Origin: Eretmocerus hayati | Lineage: Eukaryota > Arthropoda > Insecta > Hymenoptera > Aphelinidae | NCBI GenBank assembly: GCA_029851415.1 | Contig: CM056741.1 | Span: forward strand, 176,125,021-176,189,020 | Length of the DNA: 64,000 bases | Reading direction: 5' to 3' | Shown: piece by piece, positions 1 through 11,640 of the stretch | Position numbering within the stretch: the stretch's first letter is position 1 | Layout: every line of letters begins with the position of its first letter | The notes under the pieces: model-generated | Told to the model about the DNA's origin: nothing | Databases searched by the model: none | Seen by the model: the letters and a program-made list of their open reading frames with translations, nothing else | Translations under genes and position numbers: made by a program

Positions 1-630
1 TCAGTGTAGTATCACAAGGAAGAGAATGCAACACAAAGTCTGCACTTTTCTCTGGTGATATCGGAAACTATCTATTATCATAGTGGGTAGGTTTCATACC
101 TTAATTGATTGAATGTCTAGTCTAATCAAGTCAATTCTACAAAATATCATTTCCTTGACTAGACTACATCTAGATATTCAATCCACAGGGACTGCAAAAC
201 CATGGAGAAGCAAAATTGGCGCCTATTACGTACACGTAAATGTGAGATCTCTGATGTTAGACATATGATTAAAGGAAATCAAAAGACACTCCCGCACTAG
301 AATAAAATGATCAAAATCATACATACGCTGGATTCGAGTAGTTACACGTGAAGGCCCGTACCACAATGATTTATAAATGTGAAAAGTTACATTCACACAG
401 ATATCATCTTCGAAACTTTTTCTTCTAAAAGAAATATTGGATTTCGAAGAACCTCGGATCGAGATAATCGATCATTATTTGTATCTCACAAATTCAACAT
501 ATATATGTATAATTAATATGTACACTTGTGTGCCAGCGCTTGACTGTACACTTTGAAAATCTATTACTCATTATTTTATCTACAATAGTAAATACGAGGC
601 TTGATTATATTCTGAAACAAGTTCAAGAAT
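1..630 (-). other. PPM1D 3' UTR / downstream flank
   Basis: No coding region seen. AATAAT-type but no clean AATAAA poly(A) signal on the minus strand just past the stop, so the UTR may run further. A hairpin-like pair (about 107-130 with 154-183, sharing GATTGAAT and TCTAG blocks) lies near the window edge. Confidence 0.4.
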
Positions 631-836
631 TTACTTGCTCAATCTTTTGATGCGCGATCTCGTGGTTAATGATCTTGCACTGGGATTATATGGGGTTTTC
701 GCTCTTTTTGACATCGAAGAAGACGTTGATGATGGAGTCGATGAAATACATGGATTGTTGCTGATAGGGGTGACGCAATTCGACTTCCCTCTGTTAGGCG
801 TTGGCGTGTACATTGGTGTTCTCAACTTGGACTCGA
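631..836 (-). CDS. PPM1D: PPM1D exon 7, C-terminus and stop
   Basis: Residues 869-936 after the acceptor TGATGTTTCAG. It ends in a basic cluster, RSRIKRLSK, then TAA at 633-631. The Lys/Arg end resembles a nuclear-localisation signal. Confidence 0.85.
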
Positions 837-3800
837 CTGAAACATCAGAATAATCAAATAAGAGTCATAATTATATAGGGAGAAGAATTTTAGAAAACTT
901 CAAAGACTTTCCAACTTGATCAAACAAATAAGAGGCTAATCAATGATCCTTTGTTCTGGTAGAGCGAAAATGAAAGTTTTCAATTTTCCCTCTCTGGGTA
1001 GTTGGATAATAATGAGAGAACTGTCCCACACATAGGAGGTTTTTCGATAGATCGTAAAATGAAGAATTAACAAGATCCATACCTGTACACTGTGGTGTGA
1101 TCGGTGTGGTCAACATATCACTTGCTGTTGACGGTATCTTCAACTTTGGTTGCGTTTCTAATAATCTGTTTGGTTTTACGGAGATACAATTTGGAGCAAT
1201 ATCAGATGGACCTGCATTATTTGCGATTTCAACATTTCTCGATCTCAGCGTCTTGATTGGAGTGGCAGCAACTGTGTCGGACCTGAGCCAGCGCTTGGGC
1301 GCTGATGAAGATACCGGCGAGGGTGATGGATCCGCTAGTGTGCTCATGGAGTTGACAACTGCTTGGCGACTATTACTTGGACAACTTGAACCTGCTCGGG
1401 TAGCTCTACTTTGCTCCCAATACTTGTCTCTCATTTGAAGCCGATTGATCGATCTATTCATCGTAATCCTTCGAATGGCTTTAGTTGGACTGACTTTCTT
1501 TTCAAGATTACGACGTTTGAAAGAATTCGGAGAGGGACGTCTGGTTTCTTGGTTGCTGTTGACACTCGTATTCAACATACCACCTACAGAAGAAAGAAAA
1601 AGTAGTAAATCAACTATACTCATCCAATCTGTAATTTAACATTTTGGCATGAAAAACAAAAGTTTTCGTCAAGGATAAAATATTTTGTAGTAATCAAATG
1701 ACTTCGAATACAACTGTAATTTGTCAACTAAATTAATTAAAAATATCATCAATGATTCCAAAGAACAATTAAAATATTCATGTAGACGTAAATGTCTAGA
1801 AAAATAGTGTATACTCACTGTTTCGAGAGAGTGGCGTTTCATTACTCGGCCATCTCGCCTTATGCTGATGTTGATCATTGAGATTTTGAATCTGATTGGG
1901 GTTATTTTCATCTTGCATAGTCCTCATGTCTTCCGATCTCGTTCTCCTTTTCGAAGAAGTTTCAGAGCAAAGAATATCATCTTGGCCTCCAAGTTTGCAC
2001 CCATCAGAACTTCTTGAATTAGCTTCTCGACCCGATTGTCCGTTCTCAGCCAGCATCAGTTTTGCACCCCTCTTCAACCGATTGCTGTTGCCCAAAAATG
2101 TGCCTCGAGTGATCGTTGTGGATTTGGGGGTCAACGACCTTCTTGTTGGTTGATGTTGCCTTTGATTAGGTGTTCCAGAGCTGTGTCGTCTTCTAGTTTT
2201 TTGAAGCAAAGTTACACAACCTGCAGTGCTACGTCTTGTGGTGCATCTGTTTCCATTGCTACTGATTGGATCATGAATGCTTCTCCTCAACCTGGGCTCG
2301 CTTATCCTGATGAGCTTGTGGTCCACACTCATATTATTATTGGACTGTTGGAATCTCTCTGCATCAGGAACTTGTTGCAACACCTTTTCACTTTCAAGCA
2401 AAGAACTGGCATCACATGATTCAGTATCCATTTCGCTTTCTCTGGTTGAGCTTTCGTTCAAACTACTTTCAACAACAGACATGTCTGCATCAATAACTGA
2501 ATCATCCGCACTTCTGTCACCAAGCTCATCAGTCACATTACTGGAGGAAATTTCAGCAACCTGAATGCTTTCTTCTGATTGCAAATCTTCGAGACAATCA
2601 CCAGGTACTGGCTTTTCTTTGGACAGTGGAGATGATTTTGTTATTTTTTCTTGCCCAATTCTTCCATCAGCTTCATGATTTGAAGAATCTGGATAGCTTG
2701 GAGGTGGTCTCGACGGTAATGGTGTCAATGGGAATGGAGATGGTATGGATCGTGAGCGGCTAACTTTAGGCTCACTCACAGCACTTGGAGAATCATTCTG
2801 AATAATTTCGGAGGTTTCAGTAAAAGGCTCCGGTGTTCTTGGAACTGGATTCACTGGTGGCTTTGAGGTAGCCATTTGCTCACGTTTCTGGCTCAGCAGA
2901 ATCTAGAAATCATAATTTCCATTATACAATGATTATTTCTCAAAATTTTGAGCAATATTTATTAGAATGGGTGAGATGAATTATCATTTCTAAAAAGAAC
3001 CAACCTCATTATGGGTGGGTCCAGGTGGATCAAGCATCAAAGTTACCACACTTGTGTTATCCGCTCTCAATCTAGTTGATGACCACCTGTCAAGTGCTCT
3101 GTCAACAAGACTTTTTGAGGGGTTGATCCACATCTGCGCGTCACCATGCTGTGAGGGTAAGTCAACATTAGGCAAATAATTTTTACAAATGGTTAAGATA
3201 GCTCATGAAACAATTATAATGTAGCTGTAAGTGACTCTACTTTGCAATACTTTTCAAAGGGTGTGGAAATGTGGGTGTTGATTCCCATAAATTGGCATGA
3301 AATTAATTGTGAGAAAGAACGAAAGACCACATTGGATTCTTCAGTCATACCATTGAGGCACACCAGGTCCATCAATGTTTATGGACTGGGATGAGCCACG
3401 ATACAATCAACTACTTATACAAGATCTTGCGTGGGGATTTGGAAGTTCTGCACGAATAATTATCATTAATCAATTATAATTTATTATTATAGCATACCCC
3501 ATGCCCAGTTTGTTGTGATGCAATCAAATGTTTTTCATTGTGCCTCTCCGCGGCTTGGACGATTGACACTGCAGCTTGAGGAGATAGCATGTTCCAGAGG
3601 CCATCAGTGCCAAAAATAAGACATCTATAAGATTTGATATCAATCTTTACTACTTTTACATCTGGCTCTGGAGAAACCACAAATGTATTCAACTCTGAGT
3701 TGTAACTCCATAGATCACCTGGAAAATTGTTTCATACATTTAGTGAAGTCCAGGAAAATTTGAACATTCTATGCTCAAACAGCTTTCTTACCTAAGGACC

Positions 3801-5215
3801 TTGCAACAGCTAAGAAAGGAATCTCATCGATGTGCGTTGATCTACGAACTGGACCTTTGTGGCCTATTCTTGGTCTATTCCATACCACTCTGGGAACTCC
3901 AGATTTGCTAACAACTTTTCCTCCTGATTCTTGGATTCTGGTCATTTCAGTTCCACATTCTGGTTTGTGATCTCTCGTTAGGGCTTTGGATTTCCACAAG
4001 GGATCACCTTTCTCTTGGTAACCCAGAATAATGGCTGAATCTCCAACATGACCGATGTAAATTTTGCCTTTCCGGATGAATGCAATGCTAGCTGTTGTGC
4101 CAGCTGTTGAGGGTAAGCCAGATGCTGTCCTTGGCCATTTTTCTGTACATACAGAAGGTAATATGCTTCAGTATTAACAAGCATGCGACAGAAAGAGAGA
4201 ATTCAAGTACTTCAGCTAGAACTTTCAACAATTTAGCATGAAGCTTACGAAATGTCATACATTAGCTCAATTCTTCCTGAAGATGAGTGAATAGTTTTGT
4301 GATTGCTTCGTACAACCAAACTAGTTGAGTGAAACTAAGTAATGATCAAGGAAAGCTCTGAGTCTGGTTTTTCCTACTGTAATGAGACTCGAGAGAGAAA
4401 ATCAATTTCAAAGATAGAATCGCTTAAGGGAGTGATTAAATACAATAATCAGATGGAAATATCAACATTTGACACACGTTTGGGTAGCTGGAATTTCGGA
4501 TAATTCGGTTGAGATATTCAACACGACCCTGTTGCATAACTTGTATCGTCGTGAATCGTCGTCTGCACGTAGCGGACGGCCTTTCTCTCGGGCTCGTCCG
4601 CTCGTACACGCACATAAACTCACACACTCAAAAACCAAAGCAAATAATAAAACGGCAAAAGCAAGAGGCGCGCGCGCAACACGTTGGAGCAACAAGGACG
4701 GATATAACCGCCGCATATCTCCGGAGAGACCGTTCGTCGCGCCCCGCGAGGTGGGGGCGGGAAAATACGCGGGACAACGCAGCTCGTCGTCTGGAGGCTT
4801 TCCCACGAGGTGTGACGTACTCCAAAATGGTCGCAGAGGACACTCAACAAAAACACACACATTGGAACACATTTTAACACGACATAATTAAAAGAATTAA
4901 TAAACACTGACCAAGCTCTCGCCACATGGCGTAGTGGGTGTTGACGTATCCATCCCGGATGGCTTTGAGAACGTCGTCGTCGTTATCGCTCCAAAAATTT
5001 TTCTGTTTAACGATGATGTCCATGAGATTCTCTTTAGCAAATGTTGCAGCTTCACCACCACCGTGACCGTCAAATATTCCAAAGAAAGCATACTCGAGCT
5101 CTCGATCGTTTGATGACTGCTGGTACGCCACGCTGAACATGTCCTCCATGTATTTGCGACCACCCTGGTTGCAATGGCCCGTCACTCGCAGATTTACACC
5201 GATGCTCAACGGCAT
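631..5215 (-). CDS. PPM1D: PPM1D/Wip1-like PP2C serine/threonine phosphatase, seven exons
   Basis: Join 5215-4912, 4142-3792, 3718-3498, 3148-3005, 2902-1819, 1583-1083, 836-631. All introns are GT-AG and the phases close on 2811 nt (936 residues plus TAA). The start is fixed by an in-frame TAA four codons upstream and A at -3. Seen: RKYMED (20-25), DGHGG (49-53), GHVGDS (132-137), RDHKPE (158-163), GTDGLWN (255-261) and RADNTS (320-325), the metal-binding and core motifs of PP2C phosphatases. RPRIGHKGPVRRST (191-204) is the basic-loop signature that separates PPM1D from other PP2C members. Family knowledge: Mn/Mg-dependent nuclear phosphatase that dampens DNA-damage signalling (ATM/p38/p53 axis in mammals). 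Residues 341-936 form a long Ser/Pro/Arg-rich tail with no domain I recognise, more than twice the length of the human tail. The catalytic domain is intact. Target specificity in this species is inferred only. Confidence 0.95.
1083..1583 (-). CDS. PPM1D: PPM1D exon 6, basic tail
   Basis: Residues 702-868. Acceptor CTTCTGTAG and donor GTATGG keep phase 1 on both sides. Rich in Arg/Lys/Ser, with FKRRNLEKK and several TP/SP sites, consistent with nuclear localisation (inference). Confidence 0.85.
1819..2902 (-). CDS. PPM1D: PPM1D exon 5, disordered tail
   Basis: Residues 341-701, reading openly through 1084 nt in phase with its neighbours (acceptor TTTCTAG, donor GTGAGT). Composition: a proline-rich patch (about 394-408), an acidic Ser/Asp/Glu stretch (about 455-505), then Arg-rich patches with SP/TP dipeptides. 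It looks intrinsically disordered; no folded domain is recognised. Confidence 0.88.
3005..3148 (-). CDS. PPM1D: PPM1D exon 4, end of catalytic domain
   Basis: Residues 293-340. Acceptor CTCACAG; includes RALDRW and RADNTS with the last conserved metal-binding Asp. Donor GTTGGT, phase 0. Confidence 0.92.
3498..3718 (-). CDS. PPM1D: PPM1D exon 3
   Basis: Residues 219-292. Begins after TTCCAG with GDLWSYNSE and FVVSPEPD, then GTDGLWN (D257 is metal-binding in the family). Ends in phase 0 at donor GTATGC. Confidence 0.93.
3792..4142 (-). CDS. PPM1D: PPM1D exon 2
   Basis: Residues 102-218. Begins after a TACAG acceptor; ends in phase 1 at donor GTAAGA. Contains GLPSTAGTTAS, GHVGDS, RDHKPE and the PPM1D-specific basic loop RPRIGHKGPVRRST. 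Confidence 0.95.
4143..4911 (-). other. PPM1D intron 1 with CpG-rich island
   Basis: 769-nt intron. Positions about 4550-4810 are strikingly GC/CpG-rich for this window, with GCGCGCGC and GGGGGCGGG-type stretches. This could be an intronic promoter or enhancer, but no TATA/Inr pair was recognised. Open frames on both strands here are chance effects of high GC. Confidence 0.5.
4912..5215 (-). CDS. PPM1D: PPM1D exon 1 (start exon)
   Basis: Residues 1-101. Carries the start Met, RKYMED (20-25) and DGHGG (49-53), whose aspartates bind the catalytic metals. It ends in phase 1 at donor GTCAGT (4911-4906). Confidence 0.95.
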
Positions 5216-5392
5216 CTTGTCAACTTAGAAGCCAGCCTTTTTGGGCTAGCTTTTATTTTTATAATTGAAATATCTGTGTAATGATTATTCTTATGGTCGT
5301 CGACACACTCGCGATTATGTGGTCTGCTGATCCGCGGGACACGGAATATTTTATAATGTCGGACGTCTCGTCCCGGATGATGCCTCGCATTC

Positions 5393-5441
5393 ACTGACGA
5401 ACACTGACGAAGCAAAGTATGCGCAAGCATCATATATATAA
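5393..5441 (-). promoter_or_regulatory. PPM1D core promoter: TATA box and two initiators
   Basis: On the minus strand an alternating TATATATA run (5441-5433) is followed about 30 nt downstream by CGTCAGTG (A+1 near 5406) and a second TCGTCAGTG (A+1 near 5395). TCAGT is the arthropod initiator consensus and the spacing fits a TATA/Inr promoter. It would give a 5' UTR of about 190 nt. Confidence 0.5.
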
Positions 5442-7833
5442 CGAACGTTATATTTGTGTGAGTATTATATTATAGAGGTGCGCGCGCAATCCTCGAAGAG
5501 CAAGATAGAACTTGTACAAAATTAAGGGGAAAGAAAGAGAAGGAACGAGCATAAAGCACCTCGTGAAGCTCCATATATCCACTGTGCGTTTGAATTTTGA
5601 TTCACGACCTCGAATCCGGGATTCTGCTGTGCTTGTTCAACCCTGCATCCGGAGATCCAGACGATGACACGTGAGTTTTACTGCAATCCTCTCGGGAATA
5701 TTTCGTCATGCTACGCATGCAGAACTTTCTAAGGTAATTCAATAATTCAAATGTGACGTTAGAGAACCGTTGAGACTGAAGACTGAATATATTTGCTGAC
5801 ATTGCATAGCGACTGCAATCCACTGGTGTGCGTGCAAGAGCCGGTTTCCCAATCGAGGATGTTTACTTTACCTGTTTGATTGGTGTTCGTTGTCGCGGTT
5901 TTCGAACAGGTGGATTATTTCACTTATTATCTCACCCTTGATTTTGAGGGCGAAAGGTTGTTATTCGGTGCGACAGCCGCGTGTGTTCCTTTTAAAAACG
6001 TGCTGTCAAGTATAGGATTTCCTGACGCTCGATTCCTGTCAATTCTTGTTATGCAGTGGACGTGACGTATAAGCTGCATTATTATGTTGATCATAACAAC
6101 GTCATCGCCGCGGCGGTGAAAGTTTTACCAAAATGACACACTGTTTTTGGTGCAGGAGTCGCCTCTTGCGTGAACAAACAAAGTGGAACTGTGGAACTCG
6201 TTTATTGAGCGATTCATTTTGCATTGATAAGTTAGGCATTCGCTGGGAGTTTTATCGTCGGTTTTGTCGATTGCATGTTGCCAATCAGCATTTTATGGAC
6301 ACATTTGTATGAGACCGACTCAATTCTTTGTGGCCGTCTAAGACGTGAAAATTTCGGTTTGGATGGAATCGTATTCTACATCGGTTTCGGGGTCAGCTAG
6401 TATAAATTTGTGCACCGACATTCGATAATGCTTACAAGATCACCCCGTATCATCCAAAAAAAATCCTATCTTTTTTTACTCAACACCAATCAAATACGTT
6501 GACGAACGCACGTGGTTTGCGAGGCGCGCATTTCTAATCACTGCGATCGAAATGCGCATGCACGATCATTCGCCAGTCAAATCTGTCATTGACTTGCAGA
6601 ACTGAGCCTATGGTACTAACGTGCCTATATCAGAGCTATATGCTCGGCTATATGGCGGTCGTTCAAATGCTTGCTATCATTTTCATAATTTATTGTGAAT
6701 AAGAAAAAACCAGGAAGCTCCGCGCAATTATTGAAATTGCACACAATGTTGTAAAAACACGGAAAAGCTCGGTAGTCCGAACGAGCCGTGACAAGTTTAT
6801 TGAGGGAAACTGTGAGTACGGTATTTGCCTGATGGGAGCTGTCCGAGGAGCTATTATTGTGGTTACTTGAGTTGCATACAGATATGCATGGAGATGCTTA
6901 ATTCGATAAGGATGAAGCGAAGATAGGGTAAAATGTAAGTGCCCCATGCACAATCTTTGACAGACTTTGAAAACAATCGGTCGGTAGGTACTGAAGCCTA
7001 ATAATCCATGTTCTACTCGTTCTGATACAATGAGGAACAAACGAGCAAAATCTGTTCAGAATTGTATCTGTCAATGGCAGAATTAAGCACACGCATAATG
7101 GTTGCGTTGCAAGCTTCTTGGAAATTGGAGAGCTAGTAATTTTGATCGCGATTGTATGACATCGGATTATTTCAATCAAGTCATCAATATCACAGAGGCA
7201 TCATCGACTTTCGAGCGAGTTTTCGAGCCTTTCGGATTTATTTAATTAATTTTCAAGCTATCGCAGACAATCTAGCTATCGCTGATTTGTTGAAGCATTA
7301 ATTTGGAAGAGCTTCAATATTTGTAATATCTCTAAAGTTCAACCAGTAAATAACTCGAAAGTCGACAATGCCATGCAATTGCGATTGCATGATTGCAGAT
7401 CATGATCTGATCTGAAGAATGTGGGTCTTTATTTATGATATTTCACTTTTGCAAAGAAAAGAAAAAGTTTGGGCGGTCGGTTCATGATTCATTTTTGATA
7501 CTTTCATTTGCACTCTGGTCTAGAAATATTGTGTTGTGTATAATTCTATGATGATACTATCCGGCTCATCCATGATGAAGAAGTTTACAAGTCATACACG
7601 TTTGAACGAGTTTCAAACGCTAAATGTAATGTTACAAATATTTATTCATCTGTCAGAGATATCTTATGAATGAGGCCGTTCGCAAATCTGAAATCGACAA
7701 TTATCTCGAAATTTTACTGACCGTAAAAGATGATGAGTATAGTCTTGGGATTTACAAAGGGCAAAGCTTGATTACGTACGAAACCTGCCAAAGTTATAAG
7801 GGCTAATCTATGGTATCCAGGTAAAATCCAGGG
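5442..7833. other. Intergenic stretch upstream of PPM1D
   Basis: No gene recognised on either strand. Open frames are short and without known motifs. Contains a GCGCGCGC spot near 5480 and an AT-rich remainder. Confidence 0.5.
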
Positions 7834-8090
7834 TATATAAATACGGTGTTGCACTTGCGCAGTGCATTTCTTTCACCATAGGCAGCCACACATTCGACTC
7901 CTTGCTCTCAATATTCTTTCAAATTTTACTCCCCCTGAAAATTATGCCATACCGGGAAGACCTCAAAGTTGATGAAACGAAAGCTTTTTAAGAACCACAT
8001 TTAGTTCCTGCTCATGTGACTCTTGTCTATAGACTATAGTATATAGAGTCTCATGAAAAACCCACCAGGTACATCAATAAATAATATTAA
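7834..8090 (+). promoter_or_regulatory. TATA box followed by a candidate very short transcript
   Basis: TATATAAATA (7834-7843) has a possible initiator GCAGTG (A+1 near 7861) at the right distance. About 80 nt later an ATG opens a 15-codon frame (7945-7992). AATAAATAAT at about 8075 could serve as a poly(A) signal. Together this looks like a compact transcription unit, but no known peptide is recognised and all parts are short enough to arise by chance. Confidence 0.25.
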
Positions 8091-9260
8091 AAAAACTAAC
8101 TCGCCAAGTCTCTGATTACTTCAACCGTTACGATGGCAATATAGAATATAGATCTTATAAGATAGTATATACTACTTCGGATACAGAGAGATGAGTAATA
8201 GTTCAGAGAATCGTTAACGCTTATCAAAAATAAGTCAATGCCCGAAAGAGATATGTAGAGATGACATCAAAAAATCTTATAATTTCGAGCGTCCGTTGGA
8301 AAGCCCGTTGATTGCGAGGATGTGGTTCAAAATTGAGTATTCAAATTTCAAGGTACCTTAACGCTTAAAGAAATTGTGAGTGCGGCCTAATTGACGGTCA
8401 CACGACCCGACGAATTCGGTCAATTACGGAGTCACCGACGTTTAACGTCATGATCCCAGGCTATGGCCATGGCGGAATAATGCTATGGCTTTCCCAGGCT
8501 GTGGCGCGGTGAAAGGACTTGTGACACATCTACAAATTTTTTTATCTTTTTGCACTCACTTCGGAAAATTTTACACTCAGCTCAAACTTGTTTATCCTTT
8601 AACCCCATACACATATCATTTTCATACTCGTAAAATGACCGTCACTCTTACCCTTGAATTACTGTCGTTGGCCGTCGTGTGTAACAAGTTCCCGTGTCAA
8701 TCTTGAGAAAATTTTTTCGAAAACATTATGACTAGTTAAATTATTCATTTTTAATACTGCTACTTATGGCATGCAATATTTCCGAATGAACCACAATCCA
8801 CAATATATCATTTCGACAGGTTCGCAAACCATTCCCGAATCCCTCAGACACGGGATACAAGTCTCAACCGTACGCCAATAGATGGCGTCACGATCTAAAT
8901 TTGTGCTTGATACAAATATTCCTTAAGAATATTATTTTTCATCAATGGAATTGATAAATGAACCAAAATCATTTGTATCTGACACAATTATTACACCAAG
9001 TTATGGAAATTTTCGCGCTCGGAAATTCGAATATTCCTTGATAAACATTCTTATTTCGTGCTCTTGAAGTTGATAAAATAATGATATAAAAGAATCTAAG
9101 CAATTCTGTGTCCTTGAAGATAAAATTAACGTTTTGGTAGAAGCGATTTCGAGTTCACTTAAAATTTTGTGAGAAAATGTTTAAAGTTGTGTGATTTGGC
9201 CTGAATGGAAGCAAAATGAGCACTGCCCTTAAGAATGGCCTTATGTGCCCGGTTAGCACA
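8091..9260. other. Intergenic stretch before the tRNA
   Basis: No gene recognised. A local near-repeat of a CCAGGCT(A/G)TGG motif occurs at about 8456-8505. Confidence 0.45.
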
Positions 9261-9333
9261 GCCCGGCTAGCTCAGTCGGTAGAGCATGAGACTCTTAATC
9301 TCAGGGTCGTGGGTTCGAGCCCCACGTTGGGCG
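9261..9333 (+). tRNA. tRNA-Lys (anticodon CTT)
   Basis: A 73-nt cloverleaf. Acceptor GCCCGGC pairs with GTTGGGC (two G-U pairs) and is followed by discriminator G. The anticodon loop CTCTTAA gives CTT, reading the Lys codon AAG; the T arm is GTGGG-TTCGAGC-CCCAC. Internal Pol III promoter: A box TAGCTCAGTCGG (9268-9279) and B box GGTTCGAGCCC (9312-9322). No intron. T-runs follow directly. It looks functional and stands alone. Confidence 0.95.
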
Positions 9334-10374
9334 TTTATTTTTGTTATTTTTTTCTATCTTAAGGGGAGATGCAACTCTAACCCTTTATTACTTTTGCGGT
9401 AGAAATTTGGCAAATGGAATGTTTCAATCGCATTTCACAGTCGGAAATCATGGAATTGGGGAATGTAGAGCCTACGTGTAATTTTATATTCCAGTATTAT
9501 CTTCCAAATGAACCAAATCCAGAATGTCAAGAAGAAAAGTATCTTCCAAAATATTGGAACTTGGATATAACTTGAAGAATCTGAATAATATTCCTCAAAC
9601 TTTGATCCCTACTCTGGTGTCCAACTTTTTGCATGCTGACTATTTTTCTACGTTTTCAAGAGGTACATGCCCGTAGCATTATCTTCAGAAATCCAATTTC
9701 ATTTTGATTCTCGTGTAGCATCTGAATGGGATATTTATAGGGATAATATATTATTGCAATTTGTTGATGAAGAATAAGTTATTTTTCCACATGGGATCCG
9801 CGTGCTCTTCTTGAGAAAAAGTGTTGTTTGAGATGTTTGTTGAGATTGTTCGTTGATTGATGTAGATGAGACAGTCTTTGGTTTGAAGTTTTGGAGATTA
9901 CTGTGATAATGTACCTGCAAATTTGGAAGTAGAATTCAAGAAAAAAACGTGCAAAGAGTATACAGCACTAAATATTTATGATTTATCTATAATAGACTGT
10001 CATATGAGATGGAACCATGAATACAGAATAAAATCAAGAGAACTAGATATACGATCGATGCACTATTTACACTAACAAGGGGGGGACCAGGTGTCCGGAT
10101 CACGGATCTTGTCCAAATTTTTTTACGGCTTGGTACTACCGGTATCTGTAGATGTTCTGTGGTACTACCTAGAATATAATGAATCCAGAATAACTCAAAC
10201 AATGGGTCTTCTGTCCAAAGATACAGGCACAGATTATCATTGCTCATATAGGATGATGTTAAAAAGTCATATATGGATACTGGAAGGGGGGGGGCAAGAC
10301 CCCCTGGTCGCTCCGCTCGCCAACCCCCGCTACCTCTGATTATTGATTCAAAGAAGTGAATATCCATCCATAGC
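9334..10374. other. Stretch between tRNA and Helitron remnant
   Basis: No gene recognised. About 10078-10345 looks like a small repeat: a GTCCGGATCACGG block near 10092, related to blocks at 36939 and 37192, and a G9 run (10286-10294) followed by CCCCCTGGTCGCTCCGCTCG. Confidence 0.4.
9338..9353 (+). terminator. Pol III terminator of tRNA-Lys
   Basis: T5 at 9338-9342 and T7 at 9347-9353 lie just past the tRNA 3' end, as Pol III requires (four or more T). Confidence 0.8.
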
Positions 10375-11640
10375 AACTTAAGAAGTAATGAAAATCTAGT
10401 CAATTTCATTGGTGTTCCTGGAGGTTGTGGGAAAATTTCCTTGTATAGGTCTCTTATTGATTATTTTTTGTTCCAAAAGAAAAATGTTTTGTCAATGGCG
10501 TGGACAGGTGTTGCGTCGATTCTTTTCACCGCAAGGCATGACAAGTCATAGACACTTCAGACTACCCTTGGATCTAGAAAGTATTGAAAGTATTTTCTTG
10601 AAATCTGACGCTGATAAAAAGAAATTGAGGGAGGCAGATGATATCATCTGGGATGAAGCATCATTGATTTCCAAAACAGCCTTAGAGGTAGTCGGTAGAG
10701 GACTCCGTGACGTTTCTTTCAATGACTCGCCCTTTGGTGGGAAGTTAGTGCTTTTAGGCGGGGATTATAGACGAATCCTGTTTGGTTTGACCTATGCGAA
10801 TAGACACTCTATATCCTAGGGAACTATCAAATTTTCAACCTTATGCCCATTGTTTGATGCAATGAATCTGACTAAAGATTTGAGATCTAAAGACACTGAT
10901 TTTTCAACACCCTTCCCGATGTAGGTGACGCTAGAATTGATAAAGTGAAATTCAGAACTGAGCGGAAAAGTAATGATGTATGCAGAGCCATATTCAAAGA
11001 CATTAATGAAGATATTTCTGCAAATAGAATTGTTCTGTCATCTCATAACGAAAATATGAAATTGAACAAGAAAATCTTGAAAATGTTTGATGGTCCTACA
11101 TTCTCTTACTAAAGCGTTGATTACGCGATTAACAAAAGTACAGATCAAACTGAGGAGCACATTCATCTGGAATATCCAACCGAATTTCTGAATATAATTA
11201 GTGATGACTTACCTCCACATGAACTTGATCTGGAAGTAAATGCTATTGTGATGTTGATTCGGAATCTGAGCGTGGCAGAGGGTTTGTGTAATGGGACCCG
11301 GTTGAAGAGTAGGAAATTGTACAAGCATAATATTGAAGCCGAAGATATAACTGTCGAGAATATGGGGGAAATAGTTTTCATACCTAGGATAACACTAACC
11401 AACGGTGAGTTTTCCCTCCCGTTTATAGTTCACAAGAAACAGTATCCTGTGGTTTAGGCATTCGCAATGACGATTAATACGTCTCAAGGTCAAAGTTTAG
11501 ATGAAACTGGTATTTATATAAAACGGCCGCTTTTCTCTCATGAACAGACTTACGTTGCTCTTTCTCGGCAAAGAGATCCGATGAATTTGTACATCGAAAA
11601 TAGATTAGACGGTTCAGATGAGATCGAAAATGTTGTTTGA
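10375..11640 (+). pseudogene. Helitron PIF1-like helicase, C-terminal part, degenerate
   Basis: Broken frames read in order through a Helitron helicase: Walker A GVPGGCGK (about 10410); AWTGVAS; then, after a frameshift near 10525, SPQGMTSHRHFRLPLDLES; Walker B IIWDEAS; GGKLVLLGGDYRR; HLEYPTEFLN and LPPHEL (about 11164-11225); RNLSVAEGLCNGTRL; VFIPRITLT; and [18 protein letters not shown] (motif V/VI region) with [13 protein letters not shown], ending at TGA 11638-11640. There are several in-frame stops (for example near 10817 and at 11455) and at least one frameshift, so it is dead. Helitrons move by rolling-circle replication using a Rep/helicase protein; no Rep half was found upstream. Confidence 0.9.

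Noticed and set aside
635..2564. Plus-strand open frames opposite the PPM1D tail exons
   Set aside because: They mirror minus-strand exons whose splice phases close perfectly; no domains on the plus strand.
4462..4925. Several 100-140-codon frames in PPM1D intron 1
   Set aside because: They overlap on both strands in the GC-rich island, have odd composition and no motif.
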